Positions 46,554 through 56,330 of a DNA stretch of 64,000 nucleotides are shown here, piece by piece (position 1 is the stretch's first letter; every line of letters starts with the position of its first letter). The notes beneath the pieces are model-generated. The model was not told the origin of the DNA. It searched no databases and saw only the letters and a program-made list of their open reading frames with translations. The DNA is from Zingiber officinale (taxonomy: Eukaryota; Streptophyta; Magnoliopsida; Zingiberales; Zingiberaceae). Both the position numbers and the translations under genes were made by a program. The stretch spans positions 32,536,636-32,600,635 of the forward strand of contig NC_056002.1 in the NCBI RefSeq assembly GCF_018446385.1, read 5' to 3'.

Positions 46554-46600
46554 AGTCCCACATCCGATATTTTTGAAGTAGATGAAACTTGTATTATTAT
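46554..46600 (+). promoter_or_regulatory. snRNA-type USE and TATA upstream of U3 copy 1
   Basis: AGTCCCACATCC resembles the plant snRNA upstream sequence element (RTCCCACATCG). A TATA-like TGTATTATTAT follows about 25 bp on. Confidence 0.6.
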
Positions 46601-46619
46601 AGCGACACCAAAGTCAAGC

Positions 46620-46687
46620 ATGACCTTATTTGAACAAGATCTATTCTATAGGCCTTTACCTTGTAAAGGAGACAAGCAACCACTCTA
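46620..46687 (+). ncRNA. U3 snoRNA fragment (copy 1)
   Basis: Carries the 5' part of U3 (TGACCTTATTTGAAC, then box A-like TTCTATAGGCC) for about 68 bp and then leaves the family. It is truncated, so a pseudogene. Confidence 0.7.
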
Positions 46688-47009
46688 ATTAATAACCTCA
46701 GTAAAAGTTTATTAAATAAATAAACCCTTAGTATTTAATCTATTAAAAAAGAATTTAAATATCTTCGTTAATCATGCGAATAGCTATTTTTTTTCATAAT
46801 ACATTTTCAAAAAAAAGAATCTGAGTTTGTGATTTTTAATTTGTTAGCAAACAAAAATCCTGAATTTTAAATCCTGGATTTTTAAATTTTTTTTTTCAAG
46901 TTTTAAAATTGAAAAATTTTAGTAGGATCGGTTCAATAAATTTTTTTAAGCGTTCTATAGGCTAGTAGGATCGGTTCAATAAATTGAAAAATTACAAACC
47001 AGGATTTAA

Positions 47010-47130
47010 AAATCCAGGATTTAATTTTAATATTAATCCTACATCTGTTATTTTTGAAGTAGATGTAACTTTTATTATTGCAGCGACAACAATAATAAAA
47101 GTAGATGTGAGACTAATATTAAGCATCCAT
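47010..47130. repeat. palindrome made of two facing U3 promoters
   Basis: The plus-strand promoter block (AATATTAATCCTACATCTG ... AACTTTTATTATTGCAGCGA) is followed within a few bases by its mirror image (CAATAATAAAAGTAGATGTG ... ACTAATATTAAGC). No U3 body lies between them. It looks like the collapsed centre of an inverted duplication. Confidence 0.65.
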
Positions 47131-48148
47131 CCAATTAAACTAGCACATGTCCCAATTAAAATCCAGGATTTGTTTTACTAACAAATTAAAAATCACAAAC
47201 TTAGTGATCAAACAAGGTGATAAACAAATATAAAATGTCATCAAACTTTTTTTTTGAAAATGTATTAAGAAAAACAATTGCTGACAAAAGAATAAAAATA
47301 ACAAATTTATATGTTTAAATAGGGTATAAAAATATTGACATTCTATTCATGAGTACCTCTTAATTTATTCGCATGATTAATAAAAAAATTTATTGAACCG
47401 ATCCTACTAAAATTTTTCAATTTTAAAACTTGAAAAAAAAATTAAAAAAAAGAAAAAATCACATATAGCCAAAGCTTGGAATTTAAATTAATGAATAATA
47501 ATTAAATATTAGATATTAAATTCTAATCGAATATCATTGATTAAAATTATTTTTAAAATTTTTTCATAATTATTTATTCTTAAATATTAATCAAATATCC
47601 TATTTAATAAATAAATCAATCAATTATTGAATATTGAATATGAAGTAAAGATACTTAAATTAATCTTTTTAATACATTAAATACTAAGGGTAAAATTATT
47701 TATTTAATTCCTTTTATTGACGTCGATCTAAGCTTATTAAATCGGTCGTAAAAAAAATAAAACAAAAATAATTGAATATTAGATATTAAATTCTAATCTA
47801 AAATCATTCATTAAAATTATTTTAAAAAAATTTTCATAATTATTTATTCATAAATAATAATCAAATATCATGTTTGATAATTAAATCAATCAATTATTGA
47901 ATATGAAGTGAAGATACATAAATTATTTTTTTAATATATTAACTACTAAGAGTAAAATTTGAAATTTATTTAATTCCACGTTGATTTAAACAAAACACTA
48001 ATAATATAATCCTTATTCCTATTGATCTTATAATTAAAGTCATTGCTTTTCTGATTTACAAATCTGAATCAAATGCCCATTACTATTTAATTATTATATG
48101 AGGACAAATTTAGAAAACGTAAACTTATTAAATCGGACGTAAAAAAAA

Positions 48149-48305
48149 TATCAGACAATCTCGAGACCACCGCAGCAAAGCGTTGATCTTTAATCATGCT
48201 CAAATCTCGAGATCTTACATCAACCAGAGTGGTTGCTTGTCTCCTTTACACTCAAGGATATAGTTGTACAAGCCTATAGAACAGATCCTGTTCAAGTAAG
48301 GTCGT
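48149..48305 (-). ncRNA. U3 snoRNA-like gene (copy 2), internally short
   Basis: Starts ACGACCTTACTTGAACAGGA and has an exact box A region (GGATCTGTTCTATAGG), a GAGCATGA box B-like segment and a 3' GTCTGA box D, followed by a T8 run suited to Pol III termination. It lacks about 45 nt of the central domain present in copy 3, so it is probably non-functional despite good end boxes. Its promoter has the USE-like GTCCCACATCC at about 48359-48370 (minus). Confidence 0.8.
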
Positions 48306-49168
48306 GCTTGACTTTGGTGCCGCTGTAATAATAAAAGCTTCATCTACTTCAAAACTATCGGATGTGGGACTAATATTAAGCGTCCATCCAATTAAACTTG
48401 CGTATGCCCCAATTAAAATCCAGGATTTTTTTTTTACTAACAAATTAAAAATCACAAACTCAGTGATCAAACGAGGTGATAAACAATTGATAAAATGTCA
48501 CCAAACTTTTTTTTTTGAAAATGTATTAAGGAAAAAAATAGCTGACAAAAGAATAAAAATAGCAAATTTATATGTTTAAATAGGGTGTAAAAATAGTGGT
48601 CTTCGCCTCTTAATTTATTCGCATGATTAATAAAAAATTTTTATCGGACCGATCTTGCTAAAATTATTCAATTTTAAAACTTGGAAGAAAAATTAAAAAA
48701 AAACAAAATCACCTATAGCTGAAAGCTTGGAAAGTAGAATTGGTTAGAAATTTAAATTAATAAATAATAATTAAATATTAGATATTAAATTTTAATCTAA
48801 TATCATTCAATTAAATTATTTTTAAAAAATTCATAATTATTTATTCCTAAATATTAATCAAATATAGTATTTAATAAATAAATAAATCAATTATTGAATA
48901 TGAAGTGAAGATATTTAAATTAAATTTTTAATTCATCAACTACTAAGTGTAAAATTAGAAATTTATTTAATTCTCATTATCAATTTAAACCAAACACTCA
49001 TAATATAATTCTTATTCCTATTGACCTTATAATTAAACTCACTGGTATTCCGATTTACAAATCCGAATCATATGCCCCTTATTGTTTAATTATTATTTGA
49101 GGACAAATTTAGAAAATATAAGCTTATTAAACAGGGTGCAAAAAAAAAAAAACAAAAATATTGATGTC

Positions 49169-49376
49169 TGTGAGACAATCTCGAGACCAGCCTAGCAAAG
49201 CGTTGATTTGCTGGGAACAATCCTCTACAGCTAAGAATCCCAAGGGACCAGAATCGTTAATCATGCTCTGATCTCGAGATCTTACATCATCAAACAGAGT
49301 GGGTTGTCTATCTCCTTTACACTCAAGAATATAGTTGTACGAGCCTATAGAACAGATCATATTCAAGTAAGATCGT
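49169..49376 (-). ncRNA. U3 snoRNA-like gene (copy 3), full length
   Basis: About 208 nt, the size of plant U3. Order of features: 5' ACGATCTTACTTGAA, box A TGATCTGTTCTATAGG, a TTTGATGATG C'-type box, GAGCATGATTAACG (box B-like), a central hairpin region with GGGATTCTTAGC...GTTCCCAGC, a GGTCTCGAGATT stem and GTCTCACA at the box D position (consensus GTCTGA). A T-rich stretch follows. U3 guides 18S rRNA processing in the nucleolus. The few box changes make it either a diverged gene or a pseudogene. Confidence 0.8.
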
Positions 49377-49904
49377 GCTTAACTCTGTTGTCGTTGCAAT
49401 AATAAAAATTTCATCTACTTCAAAAATAACAGATGTAGGACTAATATTAAAATTAAATCTTGGATTTTTAAATCCTGGTTTGTAATTTTTAAATCCTGGA
49501 TTTTTAAATTTTTTTTTCAAGTTTTAAAATTGAAAAATTTTAGTAGGATCGGTTCAATAAATATTTTTTATTAATCATGCGAATAAATTAAGAGGTGCTC
49601 ATGAATAGAATGCCAATATTTTTATACCCTATTTAAACATATAAATTTGCTATTTTTATTCTTTTGTCAACAATTGTTTTTCTTAATACATTTTTTTTAA
49701 AAAAAAGTTTGATGACATTTTATATTTGTTTATCACCTCGTTTGATCACTAAGTTTGTGATTTTTAATTTGTTAGTAAAACAAATCCTGGATTTTAACTG
49801 GGGCATGTGCTAATTTAATTGGATGAATGCTTAATATTAGTCCCACATCTGTTATTTTTGAAGTAAATGAAGCTTTTATTATTGCAATGGTAGCAAAGTC
49901 AAGC

Positions 49905-50097
49905 ACGACCGTACTTGAACAGGATATGTTCTATAGACTCGTACAATTGTATCCTTGAGTGTAAAGGAGATAGGCAATCACGTAAGATCTCGAGATTAGA
50001 ACATGATAAGGAATCTCTTGGGATTCCTAGTTGTAGAGGATTGTTCCCAGTAGATAAACGTTTTACTGGGGTGGTCTCGTCTCGAGATTGTCTTACA
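49905..50097 (+). ncRNA. U3 snoRNA-like gene (copy 4)
   Basis: About 193 nt. 5' ACGACCGTACTTGAACAGGA, box A-like TATGTTCTATAG, a TTAGAACATGATAAGG segment at the box B/C position, GTTCCCAG, and GTCTTACA at the box D position, then T-rich sequence. More box changes than copies 2 and 3, so probably a pseudogene. Confidence 0.75.
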
Positions 50098-50904
50098 GAC
50101 ATCAATATTTTTATTTTATTTTTTTTACGTCTAGTTTAATAAGCTTACGTTTTCTAAATTTGTCCTCATATAATAATTAAACAGTAAAGGGGCATTTGAT
50201 TCGGATTTGTAAATCAGAATAGCAATGACTTTAATTATATGATCAATAAGAATAAGAATTATATTATGAGTGTTTTGTTTAAATCGATGTCAGTAATGGG
50301 AATTAAATAAATTTCAAATTTTATCCTTAGTAGTTAATGTATTAAAAAAATAATTTATGTATCTTCATTTCATATTCAATAATTGATTGATTTAATTATC
50401 AAATATGATATTTGATTATTATTTATGAATAAATAATTATGGAAAATTTTTAAAAATAATTTTAATGAATGATTTTAGATTAGAATTTAATATCTAATAT
50501 TTAATTATTATTTATTAATTTAAATTTCTAGCCAATCCTACTTTCCAAGCTATCAGCTATACCTGATTTTGCTTATTTTTTTGAAATATTTTTTCCAAGT
50601 TTTAAAATTGAATAATTTTAGCGGTCCGATAAAATTTTTTATTAATCATGTGAATAAATTAAGAGGCGCTCATGAATAGAAGGCCACTATTTTTACACCC
50701 TATTTAAACATATAAATTTGCTATTTTTATTCTTTTGACAACTATATTTTATCTTAATACATTTAAAAAAAGTTTGATGACATTTTATAATTTGTTTATC
50801 ACCTCGTTTGATGATTGAGTTTGTGAATTTTAATTTGTTAGTAAAAAAATTCCTGGATTTTAATTCGGACACGCGTCAGTTTAATTGGATGGACGTTTAA
50901 TATT

Positions 50905-50950
50905 AGTCCCACATCCGTTAATTTTGAAGTAGATGAAGCTTTTATTATTG
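50905..50950 (+). promoter_or_regulatory. U3 promoter (copy 5): USE and TATA
   Basis: USE-like AGTCCCACATCCG (50905-50917) and TATA-like TTTATTATT (50941-50949) are about 24 bp apart, the Pol III-type spacing in plant U3/U6 genes, and the U3 start (50971) lies about 22 bp beyond the TATA. The USE differs from RTCCCACATCG only at its end. Confidence 0.65.
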
Positions 50951-50970
50951 CAGCGGTAGCAAAGTCAAGC

Positions 50971-51090
50971 ACAACCTTACTTGAACAGGATTTGTTCTAT
51001 AGGCTTGTACAACTGTATCCTCGAGTGTAAAGGAGACATGCAACCAGTCTGGTTGATGATGTAAGATCACGAGATCAGAGCATGATTAAC
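50971..51090 (+). ncRNA. U3 snoRNA-like gene (copy 5), 3' truncated
   Basis: Has the 5' end (ACAACCTTACTTGAACAGGA), box A region, GGTTGATGATG and GAGCATGATTAACG, then runs into the copia LTR fragment near 51091. The LTR insertion removed the 3' half including box D. Confidence 0.75.
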
Positions 51091-52077
51091 GGTTTTGGTC
51101 CCAAGGTTTTGATGAATGACAAAGTAGGTTAAGTTAGTTGAATCGTCTGGTAAGTAAGTGAAGGTAAGTCACTGGAGGGGAGTGATAAGGAGAAAAGAAA
51201 AAAGTGTATGGAACCTCAACAAAAATGTGATAGATCGAAGATCGAATTTTGGAGACCTAAAATTTAAATGTGGATCCAATCTAGGGAGGGTTCCGCGAGA
51301 AAGAAGATACTAATAAGAATAATAATTTAGTGGATTTAGGATAGGAACAATTGATAGAAAGAAATTGTATTACTTAATTATTACTTCATAAAATAAAATT
51401 ATTATTTTATTACTCTATAAAATATAAAATGAAAATTTTTTACTTAATTACAATTACATTAATATTAATTTTTAAATTTGAATAAATAAGAATTTAATGA
51501 TAATTGCAACGAAATTTTTAGGGGAGTGACTGTGAGAATGCCTTCCCGGGAAGGGAACATTAGGTGTCGATCCAACTTAGATCCATTTCAAATATTTAAG
51601 TTGAGATCGTGATTAGATTCCGGTCTCGAGGAGACGAAATCTAATTAATACTCTGTTTGTTTATTATAACTGTCCTAACACCTTATTTTGCAGGGTAATA
51701 TTATTTGCATTTTGCCTCGGACTAACTCTTTCTTGTAGGAGAAGGACTTTCTAGAGAAGAGTGGTTCAGGCGTCCGAAGGGATCCGGGCACCCGGAATGC
51801 AAGTTTTATATCCATCGTGCTAAGCCACATGGAGCTTCATGGTTGGCTCGGCTACGTCACACTCCAGGCACCCGGAAGGGATCCGAGCGCCCGGAGCATC
51901 CTATATAAGGAGGATGCATCATGAAGCAAAGAACAACGAACAACAAGATCTTCCAACACTTGCTCTGCTGTGCTGTGCTCCTGCAATGCTGCGAAACTCC
52001 TCCGACAATGCGCTTCTTTTTCATTCATTATTGTTGTCGGTATTTTTCCTTTAAAGCAATTGTAATTTCACTTGTAA
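51091..52077 (+). mobile_element. truncated copia LTR
   Basis: Homologous to the LTR at 2159-3265 (opposite orientation): it shares GTTTTGATGAATGACAAA, GGGAACATTAGGTGTCGATC and the GGATCCGGGC-type GC-rich block. A TATA box (CCTATATAAGG) lies at about 51899. The left end abuts U3 copy 5 and the right end abuts a Tekay-like LTR. A 334-bp insertion lies inside (51186-51519). Confidence 0.75.
51186..51519. mobile_element. unclassified 334-bp insertion in the copia LTR
   Basis: Flanked by a 10-bp direct repeat AGGGGAGTGA (51176-51185 and 51520-51529), where the related LTR has a single run. It is AT-rich, non-coding and without clear inverted ends. The 9-10-bp duplication suggests a Mutator-like miniature element. 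Confidence 0.5.
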
Positions 52078-55000
52078 TGTAAAATACCGAAAAAGGGCGA
52101 ATAACCATAAGGGAAATTTCTAGAATTTTTAGAAATTTTCTGAAAATTTTTCAGAGCTCGTATGACTTAGGTTACAGGGATAAATATTGAGTCGGGAAAG
52201 CCTGTTTAGGCTACCCCGTTTTAACGAGGAAAAGTTGGATTTTTTCCTTTTCCTTTCTTTTTCCTTTATTTCTTTTCCTTCGTTTCTTTCTCCTCCGCCG
52301 CGACACCGAACCCGTGCCCTAGCCTCGCGACGTCGTTTCCTCCCTTTCCTAACTGGTGCCACACTCGACGGTTACTTCCTCGCGATTAAAGACGAGATAG
52401 AGGGATTTTCTTGCATCTCCTTCTTCTCCTCTTCCTCCCCGACTCTCTTCCTCGCGATTCCTCTCTTCGTGACCGGGGATCCTCTCTTCATCTTCTTGCT
52501 GTTGCCGACACAGATTGATCTTGGAGTGTGGAGGAGGGAAGCCCTTCGAGTTTCTGGCCTCCTTCAAATCTCTGGTTCTTTCTTCTCTTCGGCCATCACT
52601 GCCTAAATTGCTTTCGTCGGAGAGAAATCAGGGCTATTGGCATCGGATTTGTCCAGCGACGACGATGAGGGTGAGGTAACAACAACCCTTGTCTTCACTG
52701 TTTTTGTTGAATCCTCTTCTTTGTTCACCTATCCTCTATTCTTGATCCTCATTTTTCTTCACGGTTGATTTAGGTCATAGATTTGTGACGTTGGGGATCA
52801 GTGAGGTGTGCTTGGGCTGTCGGGCAAAGACTAGAAGGGTTGTAGCTTGATCAGTGACCTACTGCTTGATCTGATTGATATCAGTGAGGTAAGATTAGGT
52901 TGTAAGATATGTTGTTGCTTGATTTGTGATCCCCACTTATTAATCTCAACCTGATTTGATCAGAGGGAAGGACTTTAGCAAGGAAATTCTGTTATGTGGG
53001 GTGATCTTGGTTCCGGCAGCAACAACCATCTTGTTCCAGTAGTAAACAACCCTTCACCAGCAGAAATCAACAAGCACGACTGTGAATAAGGCTGTGAATT
53101 GAGGTAAGGAGTAGGGATTTAGTTACATGTTGTGGATAATGGATCTTTGTGGTAGATCATGGCGTAATTTGATCATTTAGTAGTTGATTGTGCTTAGATT
53201 TATTTGTTTAGATTAATCTAATGGGATGATTAGGGTTAAGGCAAATAACCCTAGTCAACTGTTGGATTTATTTTAGGTTTGAATTATTAATCTAATGGGT
53301 TGATTGAGGATTAGGTAATTAACCCTAATTAACCATTGGATTTAATTTAGGTAGGTTGAGGTTTATAGTTTAGGGGTTTTTCCTAAATTATTTTAAAGGA
53401 TTTTATTTAGCTATTCATTTGAATTGTAGCTAAATAAAAATGTATATATATTGGTGACACAGGACTTTGACGCGAGACGAGCATCTCAACGTCGGATTTG
53501 AATCGGATTGGACCTTTCTATTGGAGGCAGGTACGTTGACTTATCTTTTAGATAATGTTTTGTTGATATGCTTAGTAGATTTTAACAAGTAGTAATAATT
53601 ATGCTTATATCTGTATCGGTATGTCACTATTTATTTCCGAGCATGTTTTGTTTGTTACCTGTTTAGCATTCACACCCTTGGTTATTATTTATGTTATAGA
53701 GGTAGTGACATACCATGCTATGTGATATACTGGACTAGTCATTTACAATATCTGACCTGTGTACCTAGATTGGTTTATTTGATCCATTTATTTTTGATAC
53801 ATGTTTTATGGAGGTAGATATGGTCAGGATTTGTATGCTTAGTGTCATGCACCATCTCGCATGATTGCATGCTGTGCGATAGTCGACTCCATTATTGTTG
53901 AGCACATCGCCAGTTACATGGATCTACATACACAACCACTCATGGTTAGTGGTTTTTATTCAGGCAGGGTGTACTGCAGCAGGTTGCTCTGGTTGGCTCC
54001 GTTGGTCCGCTCATGGGTAGTAGGACTCAGCGTGGTAGCCGGCAGGGATCCCTCATCTGGATTGTCTCAAGGAGATGAGAGTATTGCACTCCCCCACTTA
54101 TGATTTGGGGTAGGAGGATAGGTGTACTCCGATAACATCCCGTCCACTCGGTCACTCATCAGGAGCAGTGACGACAGAGTACACGAATGTCATAGCCCTA
54201 CCCACTCGGTCTCACCATTGTGTGTGAGATGGTTGACTGGAGTCAAGGGTGACCAGTAGGGCTGTAAATGAACCAAGCGTTCGTGAACAAGCTTGGTGTT
54301 CGGCTTGGTAAGAGCTTGTTTATGTTCGTTCAATATACATAAGATTAATTAAACAAACAAGCTTGAACAACTCGTTAAGCTAAACAAACAAGCTTGAACA
54401 CATATGTGTTCAGCTCGTTAACGTTCGTGAACAACGTTCGTGAACAATGTTCGTGAACAATATTTGTGAACAACGTTCATGAACCATATTCATTAATAAA
54501 GCTCTTTTCAATATGCTAAATAAATTTAAATTATCAAGCTCAATATCCAATCAAACAACTAAAACTTTCAAACAATCAAACAATCTTGAATTGAAAGCTT
54601 GATAACATCTAAATGAACCAAGCTCGAACCAAGCTCAAGCCAAGTTCGAACCAAGCTCAAGCCAAGCTTGAATTAAGAGCTTGATAACATCTAAACGAAC
54701 CAAGCTCAAGCCAAGCTTCAAACAATCTCAAGCTCATAAAAAATAAACCAAGCCAAGCTTGAACACTCATTTCAAAAGCTTGGTTCATTTTAAGCTCGGC
54801 TCGGCTCGGTTACCTTATCAAACAAGCTTGAACACCCCAAAGCTTGGCTCAGCTCGGCTTGTTTATAGCCCTAGTGACCAGGACATGTCATTGGCATCAT
54901 ATGCATGATGCATTTATTGCTTGTGTTTGCTGCACTTTGTTTGCCGCATATTGGATGGATGTATATGATTGACATGTATACAATGACATGTATTTTCGGT

Positions 55001-55650
55001 TTGACGACCTTGTTATCCTGATAGGAGGTCCTGGTGAGTATAGTTTCTCCCTTATCTTCAGTTGTGCATTGTTTCATTGCTTCTAGAGATTGTACACATA
55101 TTTATTACTGCTGGTTATTTTTTTACTATACATGTCAACTAGGTATCCGCTGAGTGTTGGACTCACCCCCCGTTATTACCATTTTAGGTTGAGGCTGTCC
55201 GGAGGAGTTCCAATCGCTAGTTCCCCCTTCAGGTTGCGAGGATTTCCGTTTTGGATCTTCTTTTTGGTTTCTTATTATGTTATCGTCTACGTTTTCAGAC
55301 TTGTACCTTTTGGCACTTGGATCTTGTATGATCCCTTATTATCGATAAGTTTTCGTTTGGATGTATGCTGGTGATTTAAGTTTTATGGGTGTAGTTGAGC
55401 AGGATATAAGATTTGAGTTTTATGGGTGTAGTTGAGTAGGATATTTGAGATGTTTTCCTTATCATTCCTTATGTTTGGTTTTTACTATTAAACTATGTGG
55501 GTGCTTGCTTAATATTTATTATTATTATTCCGACCGTGTTGGCCGAGGTATATGTGGCCCTGAGGGCATTGTAGGAAGTTTCATATTGTCACTCGTACAG
55601 GGGAGATGCTGTCGAAATTTCTTCTGGCAGGGACTACCTGGGGCGTGATA
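52078..55650 (+). mobile_element. Tekay-like (chromovirus) LTR, interrupted
   Basis: Starts TGTAAAATACCGAAAAAGGG and ends GGGGCGTGATA, followed by a Met-tRNA PBS (TGGTATCAGAGCC, 55658-55670). The final block matches 3266-3385. It contains a hAT-like element at 54257-54873; without that and its duplicated target it is about 2.95 kb. Pol was not seen to its right: a minisatellite begins instead. Confidence 0.75.
54257..54873 (+). mobile_element. hAT-like non-autonomous DNA element, copy 3 (617 bp)
   Basis: An exact 8-bp target duplication GTGACCAG (54249-54256, 54874-54881). Inverted ends are TAGGGCTGTAAATGAACC and (right end reversed) TAGGGCTATAAACAAGCC. The interior repeats CAAGCTTGAAC, GTTCGTGAACAA and CAAGCTCAAGCC phrases. 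This is the best-preserved of the three copies. Confidence 0.9.
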
Positions 55651-55825
55651 ATATTTTTGGTATCAGAGCCAAGTTATACGATACTTGCTTTTCGTTTTGG
55701 ATTTTGAGTTAATCTGATACCAATATTTTTGGTATTAGAGCAGGTTTGCGATACATGTTTTTCGTGTTTTAGATATTTGTGTTCTGGATTTTTGAGTTAA
55801 TCTGATACCAACTGGGAAGGTTGTT
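55651..55825 (+). repeat. duplicated PBS/leader region
   Basis: ATATTTTTGGTAT(C/T)AGAGC occurs at about 55652 and 55725, each followed by a GATACNTGNTTTTCGTNTT and GAGTTAATCTGATACCAA block. The primer-binding region of the Tekay-like element is therefore duplicated in tandem. Confidence 0.7.
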
Positions 55826-56330
55826 GGGTGTGAGAGCATGCTCAATTATAACTCGCACTGAGGCGAGAGTCTGGGACACCGACCGGGAAGGTTGTTGGGT
55901 GTGACAGCATGCTCACTTATAACCAGCACAAGGCGAGAGTCTGGGACACCGACCGGGAAGGTCATTGGGTATAACAGCATGCTCACTTATAACTCGCGCT
56001 GGGGCGAGAGTTTGGGACACCGACTGGGAAGGTCGTTGCGTGCGAGAGCATGTTCACTTATAACTCGCGCTGGGGTGAGAGTCTGGGACACCGACCGGGA
56101 AGGTCGTTGGGCGTGAGAGCATGCTCACTTATAACTCGCATTGAGGTGAGAGTCTGGGACATCGACCCGGAAGGTCGTTGGGCGTGAGAGCATGCTCACT
56201 TATAACTCGCGCTGGGGCGAGAGTCTGGGACACCGACCAGGAAGGTCGTTGGGCGTGAGAGCATGCTCACTTATAACTCGCACTGAGGCGAGAGTTTGAG
56301 ACACCTACCGAGAAGGTCATTGGGTGTGAG
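55826..56330 (+). repeat. 71-bp minisatellite, left part (about 7 units)
   Basis: The unit reads GACCGGGAAGGTCGTTGGGC, GTGAGAGCATGCTCACTTAT, AACTCGCGCTGGGGCGAGAG, TCTGGGACACC. GAGCATGCTC is a 10-bp palindrome in each unit. The array continues at 58912. Confidence 0.95.

Larger units (their letters stand above)
46370..51090. repeat. U3 snoRNA repeat array, about 1.07-kb unit, mixed orientation
   Basis: A unit consisting of upstream flank (TTAAGAGGCGCTCATGAATA ... AATCCTGGATTT ... TAATATTAGTCCCACATCCG), a U3-like gene and downstream flank (AATAAGCTTACGTTTTCTAA ... TTTTGTTTAAATCGATG) recurs. Same-strand neighbours are 1,071 bp (minus copies) and 1,066 bp (plus copies) apart. Order: plus (46620), a promoter palindrome (47010-47130), minus (48305), minus (49376), plus (49905), plus (50971). 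Between the genes the array is AT-rich with no protein gene. Confidence 0.8.
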
